64,000 nt of DNA from Gadus chalcogrammus (lineage: Eukaryota > Chordata > Actinopteri > Gadiformes > Gadidae), in contig NC_079432.1 in NCBI RefSeq assembly GCF_026213295.1, positions 16,268,772 through 16,332,771 of the forward strand, given 5' to 3'. Under the pieces are notes generated by a model. That model was given only the letters and a program-made list of their open reading frames with translations. It was not told the DNA's origin and searched no databases. Positions within the stretch are counted from its first letter, which is position 1; each line of letters starts with the position of its first letter. A program made the translations under genes and the position numbers. Shown one piece after another: positions 30,074-42,403 of the stretch.

Positions 30074-32138
30074 ACACGGTCAAGTTGTGTGCCGTGTGCA
30101 CCGAAGCAGACCCTGAAGCTGAAGGACGCTGACCTTTAGGGGATCTCCCTTCTTGTGCAGTCATAATTATCTCACCGCCTATTTTTCTGGAAGGGACCAA
30201 GTGGTTATCTGCCATTACCTCCGCTCGGCTGGAGATGGGAGGAGGTCCTCCAGAAACCTGGGAGCACGATCTGTTTCAATATTGATATTCGCTGAAAGGT
30301 GCAGCTTGTTGATTGTTTGGTTATCCAGGAGTCAAGCTTTCATCCCAGGAATGTAAAGAATGATTATTCCATAACATTGTCTTTGCCCCCACCCTAATTC
30401 AGCCCCTCCTAAATAACCAGGTTCTCACCGAAAGCCAAAGAACTCATTCTGTTTGTATAAGATTAGCGCGTCCTAAGATTCCCAATTTCCTCTCAGGCAA
30501 CGATGGCCACGCCAGGTCAACGGTTCTTATTCAACCAAAGTGGATGAGGAAAGTGTGTGCATATATGTTTATGTATGTTAAAGGTATAAGCATTGGCTGC
30601 CAAGCTCTCCAGACGAATGATAGGAACACTATGAAGAATTACAATCTTTATTCACGCTTATTAAATAAGGGAATCGAATTACATTGAATGTGTTAGTGTT
30701 CTAAATCTGTTAACAATAGCGTCGAATAAACCCTAGAAATTAATTCACTCTACCATTAGGTCCCACATCTTTCATTAACTATGATGATCTAAAACTCGGA
30801 CACTTCTCACTAGTCCTTCATCCTCTGAGTACCACTGATCCTGTGTGTGTGTGTGTTTGATGTTGTGGTGTGACTGGCCTCTGGTGGTGGTATTTATGTG
30901 TTTGTGTGTGTAATATTGTGGCGTGTGTTATATATGGTGCATCATATAACGTGTATGTTTGTTAGGTACAAGCCCCTGAGAACCCACTCTCTCTGGAACC
31001 TTCTGGTGTGTCTGAGGGGGATGAAGGCAGACCAGCTGGATCTGGACAAAGTGCAGGAACTCCTCCCCAGTCCCGTCTATGTCAATAACATATGGATAAT
31101 ATCTCTATTTATAGATACATGTCTCCATCTCTTTGTCCATCCCCGTCTCTCACTGTATCTCCCTCTCTCTCTCACTCTTACTAAAATAATCCCTTCCCTC
31201 ACTTCGACTACATTACCCACAAACCCCTGTATGTTAAGATCCACCACTCTACAAACATGTTTTAGTTCTTTGAAAAAGCTTGAATAAACGTTGTGATCCT
31301 CTGTGTTCTGAGGTTTCCTGTCTTCACACCTGAATAAAATGTGATGATAGTGATAAAGACTGGTGTGTATGATGAAGATGGAGAGCTGAGGCTGCGTTCC
31401 ATCAGTAGTTCCACTTCCCCCCCAGCCCTTGTCATTCCGTAACAGCACACCTTGCATGGAGGAAAAGTGGGTGAAGGAGGAACGGGGGATTCAAATGGAA
31501 CATACCGCCGTGCCATGTGCACTTTCAGCCCAAACTACCATGGATCAGCCGCTAGTTGTAGGCTGAGCAGACTGCCTTATAGCAAGCAAAAATAACGACA
31601 GACTTATTTATATAGCTATAACAGTGTTACTTTATAAGAAGTATGTACAAGTTTTACGTCCATTATTGCCACCTGGCGATTGATGCATTGTTCTTGCACC
31701 AAATGCATAACTGCAGTCCACTGGTGGGACATTCACCTCTGGAGGGACAGAGTGGTGGCTCGCTGCCTTCGGACCTCCCATGGTCCATCTCACTGGGTCC
31801 ACTTCAGCTCCTCAGACAACTGGAACAACCCCTTATGACGGTGGGGGAGATTCCCCTGAGGACAAGAGGGGAGGTCAACCAGGGCGTGTTGAACGCCTAA
31901 TGAAACGCATCCTGTGAGCCTTGGGTTGTACATAAGGTCCCTCAGAGAGGGGGAGGAGTCACGCTGGGCAGGTTACAAGATATGGAGTGAATTAGAGCCG
32001 CTCTACTGACTGCACTTACACATTAACAAGCCTATCTTAAGTCACCCGCTCAAGATAAAGGTTGACTTAGATGAATGGCAGCTTGTTCAGGATGTGAAAT
32101 GCTCAAGTGGATAGGAGTTGATTAATGGCAGTGTTACC

Positions 32139-32340
32139 TTAAAGGTGCAGTGTGTGGAAATCAGTGACATCTAGCGGAAAGCACGTAGCATCAATGCAGT
32201 ATAGGTTCATAAGCATTTTTTAATTATACATAATCAAAATAACATAATATCTGGGAGTTGGGAGTTGGTCCTCTCCATGGAGCCTCCAATGTTCCTACAG
32301 TAGCGCAGAACAGAAAAACAGCTTTAGGGAGGACAAGTAT
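32139..32340. mobile_element. MITE-like remnant with TTAAAGGTGCAGTGTGTGG end
   Basis: Begins TTAAAGGTGCAGTGTGTGG, followed by GACATCTAGCGG and, further on, GTCCTCTCCATGGAGCCTCC. These blocks are typical of an abundant family of fish non-autonomous DNA transposons. The right end is not clear, so the boundary is approximate. Confidence 0.5.
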
Positions 32341-34702
32341 TTAACTTTGAATCATCGTTTATTTCAAGCTATGACCTTTCGTTTTACAGAGCAAATAGCT
32401 CAAAACTATTTATGTATTTGGGGATGATATTTTATCTTGGTGTTGGCATTATAGGGTGTTTCAGTGTCTGGGGTATAGAGTTTAGTGTTTGCTGAACACA
32501 CACTCGGATTCGGGACTGCCTGGTCGCTTCTGTCAAAGTCATGCTGGGTCGCTGATCCTCCTACTGTCCTCCAAGTTCGAGTTAACACAAGTTATTTTCA
32601 AGATGAGAAAACACAGGCCCCAAATCCTCACAGGTCAAAGTGACATCAGTTACCAAAAGATGGTTTCTTCCTTTGGTGATGCAAGCCAGGTCCGTGTTCC
32701 CCTACTTTCTTTACCTCCCACCGTTTCCTTGGTAACTTCCTGTCGTGACTCCGACTCAAAGTTCAGTTTTGACATGTGGGCATGACTAGCGAGCGCTTAT
32801 TATGCAAACAGCCCTGGTAGGCCCCATCGCGAGCAGGTGGATGAATGCGTTCTTTTGTGCCGTGAGCAGATCTAGTTTCCTTCCCAGCGAGACGAATGAC
32901 CTCCCCTGTGGGACGGTGGACCTTCTATACAGCTCTCTTATGCACGGCTCTCCATCTTCATCCTTCACACTTGTCTTCATCGTGTATGCTAATCAGCGCT
33001 GTGATGTCATCCGCGTGAGGAGTTCCGATTTGTCGGTTCTGTTTTACCCTTTTGTGAAAAGAGTTTGGTATTGACTTTGAGGAATAGTTTTAGGAATTGT
33101 ATGAGTTGTGCAATGGTCGGAGAGCAGTCCTTTAAAGATGCCATGGCAACGCGGTCAGGCATACATAACAGTTTATTCAATGTGAGGATTAACAGTTTTC
33201 TTCATGTGGTTTTAGCCATGGGGGGGGGGGGGGGGGCTTCACTCTGTCTGAGCAGCCCTCTGCTGTGTCTGCGTACGAACTCGGTCAGATTCCGGTGCGC
33301 AACGCAGGTTTAACCGAACCGGGGGCTGCACCTCGTTCTGATGGTTATACATGAGGTTACATACTTGTACATGTAATATTGTCCAATATAGTGGATTCTG
33401 GAAGGGACCAATGTTTGGGAATCTTTCAGGATCTCCCGGGGACCAGACAGTCCCTGGGATTCAGTTAGGCCTACTTAGTTAGAATTAAGAAACCTTTAAA
33501 GGATTATTTCAGGATTTGGGTTCTTTAGTCATTGGTGATCTTTCCTAGGGTCAGACAGGAGCAGTGAGACTGCCGTTGTTCCTCGATGGGTCCAGTGGTC
33601 CCTGTTGTTCCCCCATCTCTAGGAGGGCTGAAACATACCGATCAGCGTTTACACAGGATAAGGAACACCGGCGAAAAACATATTTTCCGCAGGGAAACTC
33701 TGATTGTGCATACTCTTGTTATATTTGAATAGTTATTATGGCGAATTTCGAATTTAATGTGTAAAGTTAACTCTTGTTGCTTCGGGAGACGCCATTACTG
33801 TTTTTCCCAGCGGAGGCCTGTATTTCCTTCATCAACTATGATGCCGTCCCTGATTGGCTTAGATTACTTTTGATCGTTTAGATCATTTCTGGAAATTGAT
33901 CGGTACCTTGAGGTCCAGAATGATGGTGAGGTCATGTGATCAGGATGGCCTCCAGGTTAACAATGAGATCACCCTTTTTCTTTTTATTAAGAACGAATAA
34001 TAATCAATCATACAGTTGAGTAATCTCTTCCGCTCGTATGGCAATGTGGTCCCACACAAGAACCCACACACTTATTGTATTAAGTTTATAGCCGTATTGT
34101 AAAAAAAGAAAATACATGAAGAGATTTATTGACGGATGGAACACACACAATTATTTACGCTATGATGAATTCAGTTTGATGTTGAACAGCTCACTGAGGG
34201 CCGATTTATTACAGATTAGTTTTTGGTAAATGTTTCACAAATGTTTCCACACGAGTGCCACACGATTGACCTCTCAGTCAAACCCTATATTTGGTTTCCG
34301 ACAGACGGAACACACATGATTAAATCAGTGATGATGAATAAATTACATTCAATATTCAATTCCCGGATACATTAGAGACATTAGTTTGAGGGACAATTCA
34401 TAGGTTTAGTTTAGTGGTTTAGTCTCCTTGATATACTGTAGGCTTTATAATATATACAGACAGAACCCAGTTATATATTTTACATTGGCACTATCAGGGC
34501 TGATCTCGTGCTTCTATCTGGTTAAGGTCAGATGGCGGTTCTGTGGCCATCAGGATTCATCATCGGCTTCGTGGGCATTTCATCTCACCTCTTTTTATTA
34601 CCAGCAGATTGGGTCTTTTTATCCAGCAGGGATGCACAGTCACGGCCTCTTACCTGAGAGTCACTGTTCACATGGCTGGGGTGGATCTATCTATCCACAG
34701 CT

Positions 34703-35010
34703 CAACTTAATACACCTTCCAGATAATGTCCATTATCATATTTAGTTGTTTTATGAAGAATTAAGTATGTTAAAAAGGCAAATTCTAAAAGCTAGAATTC
34801 AGCTTATTTTACAAGCAGTTACTACTGCATGATTTTTCTCGGAATTCTTCCACTGGGCTGTACACAATGATGCAGGCAGCAAACACAAGGACTGCTGGAG
34901 ACACAAGAAGAATTATCATGTCTGGAACTTAGCTTTTTTATGTAGTTTATTCCAGATATACTCAACTAAATAGATTTAGGTTTGTATTATCTGGAAGGTG
35001 TAATAAGTTG
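34703..35010. mobile_element. Foldback (MITE-like) element
   Basis: CAACTTAATACACCTTCCAG (34703 onward, to 34727) is the inverse of 34986-35010 with one mismatch in 25. A second inverted pair, TATTTAGTTG (34739-34748) and CAACTAAATA (34964-34973), lies just inside. The roughly 300-bp unit can fold into a hairpin and has no coding capacity. Confidence 0.6.
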
Positions 35011-35207
35011 AATTGGGGCACAAATTCTATTGTACCTGGTATTCAACATCAGTGCACTTGCTGGAGGCATGTATGGGTGATCACTGAACCGATCCACCAT
35101 AAAGTGAACTGACTGCTCTGGTCTAGTCACTGGAAGGTTAAAAAAAGGCAAAAAAGCCCAAATCCTATAACCCTTTTAATGCCTAGGCTTGAAACCTTGG
35201 GAGGATG

Positions 35208-35211
<4 letters not shown>

Positions 35212-35301
<90 letters not shown>
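35212..35301. repeat. (AC)n microsatellite, ~90 bp
   Basis: Pure AC run. Confidence 0.97.
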
Positions 35302-35304
<3 letters not shown>

Positions 35305-36251
35305 ATTTAGGAGGGTTGCATTCCTGGCACGCACCTGTGGTGTAGCTTAGCTATGAAATGTGATTAACAGTCAAGATGGGTTCAAGAGCAGCCTGGAACC
35401 TTGTTTGCCTCATACAGAGAAAGGAGCAGACAACCAGTCCAGACATTCTCAGAGAATTTCACTAATAGCTGACAGATGGATATATCATTCTTAACAAATT
35501 TGACACAAATTATAGCTCTTAAATTTACCCACAGCACCTTTCAGTTATTTTATACTTACGTTTATATCACAGGAACAGTGCAAAACATATATTTATATAT
35601 ATTGCAACATTGAGTATTCAACACCACACACCACAAACATTTCTATAAAACACATAATGAACAGGTCATTAACATAACATATCACAATCACAATACATCT
35701 AAGAAGTGTAGATGGCTTGTAGGCTTGTTTGATTATGTGTTGGCAGAACTTGTTCATACACTTATCTCCGGTATCTAAAGATGAGATGCAGATTGCAACC
35801 GACTAAATTCCCCTCCTCACTTCTCCCCTTCCACCTACGATGGGGAATCTATGCTGGCCTGTACTGGTCTGAAAGGTGCCAGTAGGTTGTCCAAAATGAT
35901 GGATCTATGACAGCATGGAGCAGCCAAGTGATGAGGTTCCTTTATAGTTTTAATATATGTATTCTGTAAACTACAGGTCATGGCTTACAAGGTGTCCTCT
36001 TGTAAAGAGTAAGACCTCTAGAGCAACTCAGAACCCGCTCCCGATGTAGCTTTAAAGCGACCTACCTCATTCTAAGCTAACGAAAACACTTTTCTTGTTT
36101 TCAAGAGACTATACACTAATTCAAACATATTAAGGATTAATTCGCTACTTCCTTCCCTTCTTATGATATCCATATCTGCCAATTGTGTTCTTCTACATCA
36201 GACATGGGAGCATACAAACTGAGGGCTGGCAGTTCCAGCCCGTGGGCGGGC

Positions 36252-36317
36252 GGTTTGTTGTCTCCAGGCCTGTTCCAGCCTGGATCCGGCCTGGAACCGG
36301 CCTGGAGACAACAAACC
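36252..36317. repeat. 66-nt near-perfect hairpin
   Basis: GGTTTGTTGTCTCCAGGCC (36252-36270) pairs exactly with GGCCTGGAGACAACAAACC (36299-36317). After one mismatch a further seven pairs (GTTCCAG with CTGGAAC) extend the stem, leaving a short GC-rich loop. Function unknown. Confidence 0.85.
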
Positions 36318-38351
36318 GTCAGCAGCAGAGGGTTTCCCACAAAGAGACTGTACTGGGCTGCCCAGGTATATGAATGGACACCAAAGTACATTTTATTAGT
36401 ATTGTTAAAAGCAAGCCTCACCATTGCTTTAAAAAAATTAATCCTCTGTGTAGGAAGGATTGTTGTTGGAGAAGATGGCTAGCTGAATAGTTCACAAATC
36501 AGTATTAGGGGCTATCTATGTCCGTAACACCCACACCGGGGAACCACGTGGCCACGCATTTGTTTTACCTTATTGTGTTTTAGAGCAAGCGGGGTGCATT
36601 TTGAAATGTGAGACTTCTCTAGTTGAATTTGGTTTTATTAAGGCTATTGTTAAGGACAGGGTTCTTTGTTCGACTGATGTGTACAAAACTCTTTCAACCC
36701 TCCCCCCGCCAATGTCAGTCAGTAAGGCCTTCTGGGAAAAAAAAGGTTGATCACCCCTGCGCTAGATGCACTAAATGTTACATACTGCACCTTTAACATA
36801 TTTAGGCCTACTTAGTATTGTCCTTGCGCTAGTATGATACAAAACAATTCCTCCTTGCTTAATCTTTGCGCCACCTTGTGGTCGTATTGCTTTAATACAA
36901 ACATTTTTTTAAATTAAATGTGTCAAATGTACTCAAAAAACAACAACTAACTTACTAAATCCTAAAAGGACCATTATTAACTATACATCTATTATTTATC
37001 CCGGGTTGCCAGATGTGAGACAAATTGGCATAAAAGCACAGCTTGCTGCAAGCATGGAAGCGAGCACACAAATAATGACCGACTGAGATGTACTACTAGA
37101 TTCTTCTCTACACAACATAAAAAGCATCTTCCTCTTTCGAAAAAGCTCCATGGCCAAAGAATTAACCACTGGTGAATATTGGAGTTGCATTTGAAAGATT
37201 TAAGATTTAATTAATTTTCAAGTAAATAATATTCAAACGTAGCTATAAATTGGTTGATTAACGTAGTTTACAATCATAGTTATCGAAACATAATATTTGT
37301 GCTCGCTTTGAGATAGAATGATGATGCCTGCTTATCGTGGGCTCATGTTACTTGTGTCCAAAACCTGGCAACCGGCGTGAGGATGGAGCCGGGGAGGAGG
37401 GGCGGAGACAGGGCCGCAGTACCCACTTTAAACGCTCGGTGTCAATGTTACTCATTCTACCTTTAAATATCTTTTTTTAGCATTTGTATAAACTGGTAAT
37501 GTCGAGCAATATTGACTTCTGAAACACACTTTGATTTTTAACTCAGAAGATTAGGCTACAGTCAGTGCACCAACAACTAATTTATTGAACTCATATCGGA
37601 AATTCCCCAGATGTATTTTTTTTTTATCAGTAAGAAAATAATTGTATTAGACATCAAACATAGTATATATGTCACATGTGTTAATGAGCCTTTAACCAAA
37701 ACAAAGAATTCTACCTGCCTTTGATATATATGTGACATCTCAGTCTGTGGCTGGTCTGTCTCACTGCTTCACTCTCCAGTCCTTTTGCCTTTGTTTTGTG
37801 TCATACATTGCATTGAATTAATAGATCCGAAGAATAGCTATAATTAGATAATTATTATGAATATATTTAAATAATTATTTATACATTATATATACATATA
37901 ATTATTTTTAATGATCATTACAAAAATAAGTAACAAAAACCCAATTCAATACTCAAACCCAACAAACATTGTTCAACCATCATACTTCTTACTAATCTTT
38001 CTTGATGTTATACCTAATGTAGACAGTGTCAATACCTAATTGCTAAACGTAAAACAAAAAGCATGACATCTGATTCGTGGAGATCTATACCCTTTAATCA
38101 AACCACAGCTCTATCAACCAATCAACTTCCAGCCCAACAGACAACCAATAGGGACGTGACGTGCCACCTCCCATGACACCTGAAGGTGAACGTTGACCTG
38201 GTGTCTGGAGGTAAACAAGAGGGGGGAAGAAAGCTATTACTTCACAGGGATTAACCCACACATCACTGTGGATTAGAAGAGAGAGAGAGAGAGAGAGATT
38301 ATACCTGTCCATCCGTCCCTTACAACCCAGGTGGGGGGTTTGATATCCAAC

Positions 38352-38592
<241 letters not shown>

Positions 38593-39214
38593 GAGAAAGT
38601 GAGAGAGAGAAACAGACAGACAGATAGAGAGAGACAGATAGACAGACAGAGAGAGATCCACTATATGGCTAAACAAACCAGGGTTTTTGTCATTATTTTG
38701 GCCATTTTCCTACTGGCTCCCTGCAAGAAATCTAAATCCAATATGAATCACAAGCAAGCAGGTTAGTTGGGGTTTACCTAATCTCTTGCTAATCTCTCAT
38801 GAGCAAGGCTATTTGTAAGTACATTTATTTTTTTCTATACGATTAGTCATAGTGCTAGGCTGATTTAGAAGAGTCAGATAGATGTCTCAGAGTCATAGCT
38901 CAAAAACACCAACACACACACACACACCTATTTATAACTGAGAGCAGAAGGGAGGAGGCAGAGGAGGTCAGGGGTTACAGCGGCCGCAGGGTTGGAGGGG
39001 GGGGTCGGGGGCTGAATCACCGCCTCTCAACACAAACACGTTGGTGGAGATAGAAACACTCACACCTCCACGCTGGAGAGGAACCACACAGAACCGAGAA
39101 CAAACCGCAACATCCGCCCACACAACAGCACACAATCTACCTTGGTTTTCCCAATCGCTTTCTCTCCCACCAAACATGCACACTTGCAAGCCCAAACATG
39201 CACACTTGCAAGCA

Positions 39215-39323
<109 letters not shown>

Positions 39324-39794
39324 TTTATAGAGGCTGACCTCTGTTTTCTCCCGCACATGTTAGCCAACCATGGACTCAAGCATTATTTTCTCTCCCTCTC
39401 CCTCTCTCTCTCTCTCTCTCTAATCGCTGTCCCTCGCTCTCTCGCTCACCCCGCCCCTACCCTCCCTCTTTATCTGCCTCTTCATCGCTCTCTGACTGGC
39501 GCTCAGCTGATGGGAGCTTACCGTGGACAAATAGGCTTAGGGAGCATCACTATGGCAACGGCAAATCGTAAAACGCAACATAAGCACTTCATCAAGGGGT
39601 TGTGATCCGAAGCACCTTCTGAACACGGTGGCCCCAAACCACCCGCAACAAGTGACGCCCGAGCAGGAGCAGGAGCAGGAGGAGGAGGAGGAGGAGGAGG
39701 AGGAGGACTCCTGGGAGGAGGGCGCACCTCAAACACTACCGGTCGACGGATGGACAACACGGCGGCAGTCCCAGTGAGATAGAGACAGAGAGAA

Positions 39795-39795
<1 letters not shown>

Positions 39796-39881
<86 letters not shown>
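39796..39881. repeat. (GA)n microsatellite
   Basis: About 86 bp of pure GA. A CT run at about 39394-39421 and a GGA-rich block at about 39663-39720 are nearby, making this a purine-rich stretch with H-DNA potential. Confidence 0.95.
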
Positions 39882-39883
<2 letters not shown>

Positions 39884-40954
39884 CACAGATGGAAGGGATG
39901 CTGTAGTGTTGCAGCCGGCAGATTGTTTCACCACTAGCTCCTTAACAACTACAACAAAACAAAGGGGAGCCATCAGTGTTTTTTCTTCTGGGCTCAGGAC
40001 ACAAACTTCAGAACAGGTGAGGGAGAGTTTTCATCAGAACCCTGTTTGCGCAAATCTTGCTGGATGGATTGTTTGATTATGCATTTATGATGATCAATAA
40101 TAAATATGTGATAATAACAATAATTATAATAATAGTTATAATACAAATATTACCACAGATATATAGCCCCAAAAGTAGAAAATATAAGCTTGTTAGATGA
40201 TGAGTATTGTGACATGGTGGAGATAAATGTGTCAGATTTTGGTAATGCTGAATTCTGATGAAGAAGCAATTCATTCGAAATGTTAAGATTAAGAAAGTGT
40301 ATTAAATCATCATGTTAACTAAATCTTTTTTTGGTCGATGAGTCTCACCAGAAGAGGCTTAAGAGAGGAGGGAGGGAGAGGAGATTGATTTTGAAAAGGA
40401 AAAGGAACTGCAGGCAACAAGAGAGGATGGGGGGGAGGGGGTTTAGAGAGACTGCACCTGTGTAACAGAAGGGTAGGTGTGTAATCGTCCCTCCGAGAAC
40501 AAACAAGTGTGCTTTACCTAACAGCCTTGGCAGCCTTTCTTTCTTCAGGGTCATTGCTTCAGGGATCTAGAGATTTGCATCTGATGGAAATCATACTTAT
40601 CGTATCATATTATATAGTCCCACCCTTACGCTCACGGCTTACACAAGCTAAGGGCATCCAAATGGGTTCTTAACAAATAATTGCAATCATGAAAAGACGA
40701 GAAAGCCCCTTTGACTGATTTTTTGGAACGAATTGAACCAATCCGAGGCTGATCTTCAAGAGGACTGGCACAGCATTCAGAGCAGCCATCCTGATGAAGT
40801 TATGTAATAAGGACCATTTCTATTCAACCACCACATGAATAGAACAAAGTGAATCCTATAACAACCTCTTCTATTGGCCGATGTAGGCTTCTATTTATCA
40901 TATGAATAACACAAATAAACAAAAACATATATTAACGATAATGATTATGATTAA

Positions 40955-42200
40955 AGCTGCAAACAGCATTTTACAGGGCCCAAGCCTATCGCAGAACATT
41001 AAGACCCTGACAGACCATTAAGACTCCAACGCAGACAATTAACGCCTTTTTTGTTTGCATACGGTTGACAACGCTGGAATAGCCTCATCTTGGATCTGGT
41101 TATGGGCGTACAAACGTTAAAAGGCTAAGGGGTTATGAGTCTTTAATGTTTTCAATTGAACTATGGTCCTATTTGGATGAACTTTAGCCTGGTTAGCCTT
41201 GACCTATACTTCTTTAAGTACACCAAGTTTGGTGATGATTTACTCAAGTTAACCCTACCTTTTAGCACCTAACATTGATTGGGCTAATTTGGATGTCCAG
41301 CCGCCATATTGTTACAGGTTCTGGGTACATTCTGGGAACATTGGATCAACATGAGGAGAGACAAATGTCTAAAGGGTTTCATGACTGCAGGTGAAAGGGG
41401 TCAGGATATATGACCGTCCAAAGTCTGCATTTTCAGTTAATTGTTACAGTGCCCCCTATGGCCCAATCTGGATATAATTTGAAGAGGTTCATCTCCACCC
41501 ATGTGCCTTCGACTACACCAAGTAGCAAGTTCAATTTGGGCGATTTTGAGCCTGCGGCGGCAGCCATGTTGTTTTGTCAATCAACTTCATCTTACTTAAG
41601 CAGTTAGAACCTTTGTCCCCAACAGTCGCTCAGTTGGTCACGCTCAAATCAAACATTCCGTCTGTAAACTGTGGTCCTTTAAGTCATGCCCATTTAAATG
41701 CCACGGCCTAATTGAAAATGGGTGGATGTCATCTTGTTCAGAATTTTATCCTGAACCACTTGGGGTCATAGGTGTCCATCTTGATGTCGATGACCTTTTT
41801 TTAGAAGTTAATGGCTCCTTGGGGTTTTTTTTGTCCAGACTTCCCTTTATGTCAGATATTAGTCCATGGATGACATGTGCAAAAGGGTTCTGTCCAAGTC
41901 AAAAAACCTAGGATACTTAAGGAATTTAGTGTAACAAAATTCTAAATGGCGGAATCTATCCAGGCGAAAGTCCTAGATTCTTGGGCAGATTTGTTCATCA
42001 TGATGATATGCATGTGTGGACAACGCTTCATGCCTGTAAACCAAAGGGGTCAAAAGATATGCTTGTTCAAAGTTTGCATATCTGGACTATTGGATAGCCT
42101 CACCTTTGGGCCAGTCGGTGTATCTTTTCTTCTCCGGTAATCTTGAGTCAGCCTCTACAACTAGAACGTTTGATTCAAAAACGTGTGAGCGGTTTAGGAG
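40955..42200. repeat. Old dispersed fish repeat
   Basis: Begins TTAAAGCTGCAAACAGC, then GGGCCCAAGCC. It contains ACCAAGTTTGGTGATGATTT, GTGCCCCCTATGGCCCAATC and CCGCCATATTG-type blocks and ends near TAATAAAAACAATAACATTT. This combination is characteristic of a long, decayed repeat family seen in many teleost genomes. It spans about 1.25 kb just before the rd3 coding exon. No intact frame is present. Confidence 0.5.
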
Positions 42201-42403
42201 CGGGATAATAAAAACAATAACATTTACAACAGGTTGCCTTCTCACTTTGTTGGCCACCTAATACAGAAAATATAACCGTCCACAACAATGTAGACAGATA
42301 AATAAAACAAGAATGCTCTTGATAGCAAAAAAATAAATCTACTTTTTGTTTTTCGCTCATGCTTCCCTCGTGGGTTGGTGTTGTCCCCCAGCAGAGCGTG
42401 GTC

